DNA of 5,998 bases. Origin: Bacteroidota bacterium. Its GTDB lineage: Bacteria; Bacteroidota; Bacteroidia; Chitinophagales; Chitinophagaceae. The first letter of the stretch is position 1. Each line of letters begins with the position of its first letter. The position numbers were made by a program, and so were the translations under genes. The stretch covers positions 1 to 5,998 of the forward strand of contig JAEZDC010000054.1 in NCBI GenBank assembly GCA_023429825.1, given 5' to 3'. The notes beneath the pieces were generated by a model. The model was not told the DNA's origin and did no database searches. It saw only the letters and a list, made by a program, of their open reading frames with translations. Below, one piece after another: positions 5,892-5,998 of this stretch.

Positions 5892-5998
5892 TTAATTAAG
5901 AAAGCGGCTCTTCACATCAGGGCTGGGCATCATGCAGGCTTCTTTCTTTCCAAACCAGCGATACCTGTTTTTAGCGATCAGGCTGTATCCTGCATCCC
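5892..5998 (-). CDS. C-terminal end of a probable DCC-family (DUF393) thiol-disulfide oxidoreductase
   Basis: Reading leftward from the right edge, one frame stays open for 34 residues and stops with TAA at 5892-5894; the N-terminal part, with the expected DxxCxxC active site, lies outside the window. The visible tail has AKNRYRWFGKKEAC followed by MMPSPDVKSRFLN. From memory this matches the closing stretch of DCC/DUF393 proteins, which typically end with a RYRWFG-like motif, a Cys, a Pro-containing segment and a final RFL. Members are small cytoplasmic or membrane-associated proteins predicted to have a thioredoxin-like fold; their substrates are poorly known. The stop lies 31 bp before the esterase start on the same strand, with no terminator between, so the two are probably one transcript. 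The identification rests on a short tail. Confidence 0.7.
   Translation of the reverse strand, partial: DAGYSLIAKNRYRWFGKKEACMMPSPDVKSRFLN

Overview
The window looks like chromosomal DNA of a Bacteroidota bacterium, probably of the Chitinophagaceae type. The support is a set of short secretion signals ending in Ala-Gln or similar, start codons preceded by AT-rich sequence without clear Shine-Dalgarno motifs, a VPS10/BNR-repeat secreted protein of the Bacteroidota type, and a moderately AT-rich composition. The family-level placement is inference.

Layout, left to right. (1) 1-1207, minus strand: the first 402 residues of a secreted M1-family zinc aminopeptidase; the gene runs off the left edge just after its zinc site. 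(2) 1208-1307: a short gap holding a strong hairpin terminator for the next gene. (3) 1308-3785, minus strand: an 825-residue secreted beta-propeller protein with about eleven Asp-box (BNR) repeats of the VPS10/sortilin-like family. (4) 3786-3967: a divergent intergenic region carrying about eight copies of an AAGTCATT/AATGACTT motif, with copies on the left inverted relative to those on the right. (5) 3968-4651, plus strand: a 227-residue exported protein with MORN/YwqK-like repeats. (6) 4652-5041: a gap between convergent genes filled almost entirely by a 21-bp tandem array of 17 units that alternate between two related versions, so the higher-order unit is 42 bp. (7) 5042-5860, minus strand: a secreted alpha/beta-hydrolase esterase of the esterase D/CE1 type with a full catalytic triad. 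(8) 5892-5998, minus strand: the last 34 residues of a probable DCC (DUF393) thiol-disulfide oxidoreductase, 31 bp upstream of the esterase and probably cotranscribed with it.

Four of the five genes begin with an export signal, so the window mostly encodes cell-envelope or secreted functions: peptide hydrolysis, a propeller protein of unknown role, and ester hydrolysis. Nothing in the sequence ties them to one pathway, and I see no mobile element, phage, RNA gene or defence system. The most unusual content is the non-coding repeat structure: the alternating 21-bp array at 4655-5011, the mirrored motif cluster at 3809-3923, and a 7-bp tandem repeat absorbed into the coding sequence of the aminopeptidase at 478-505.
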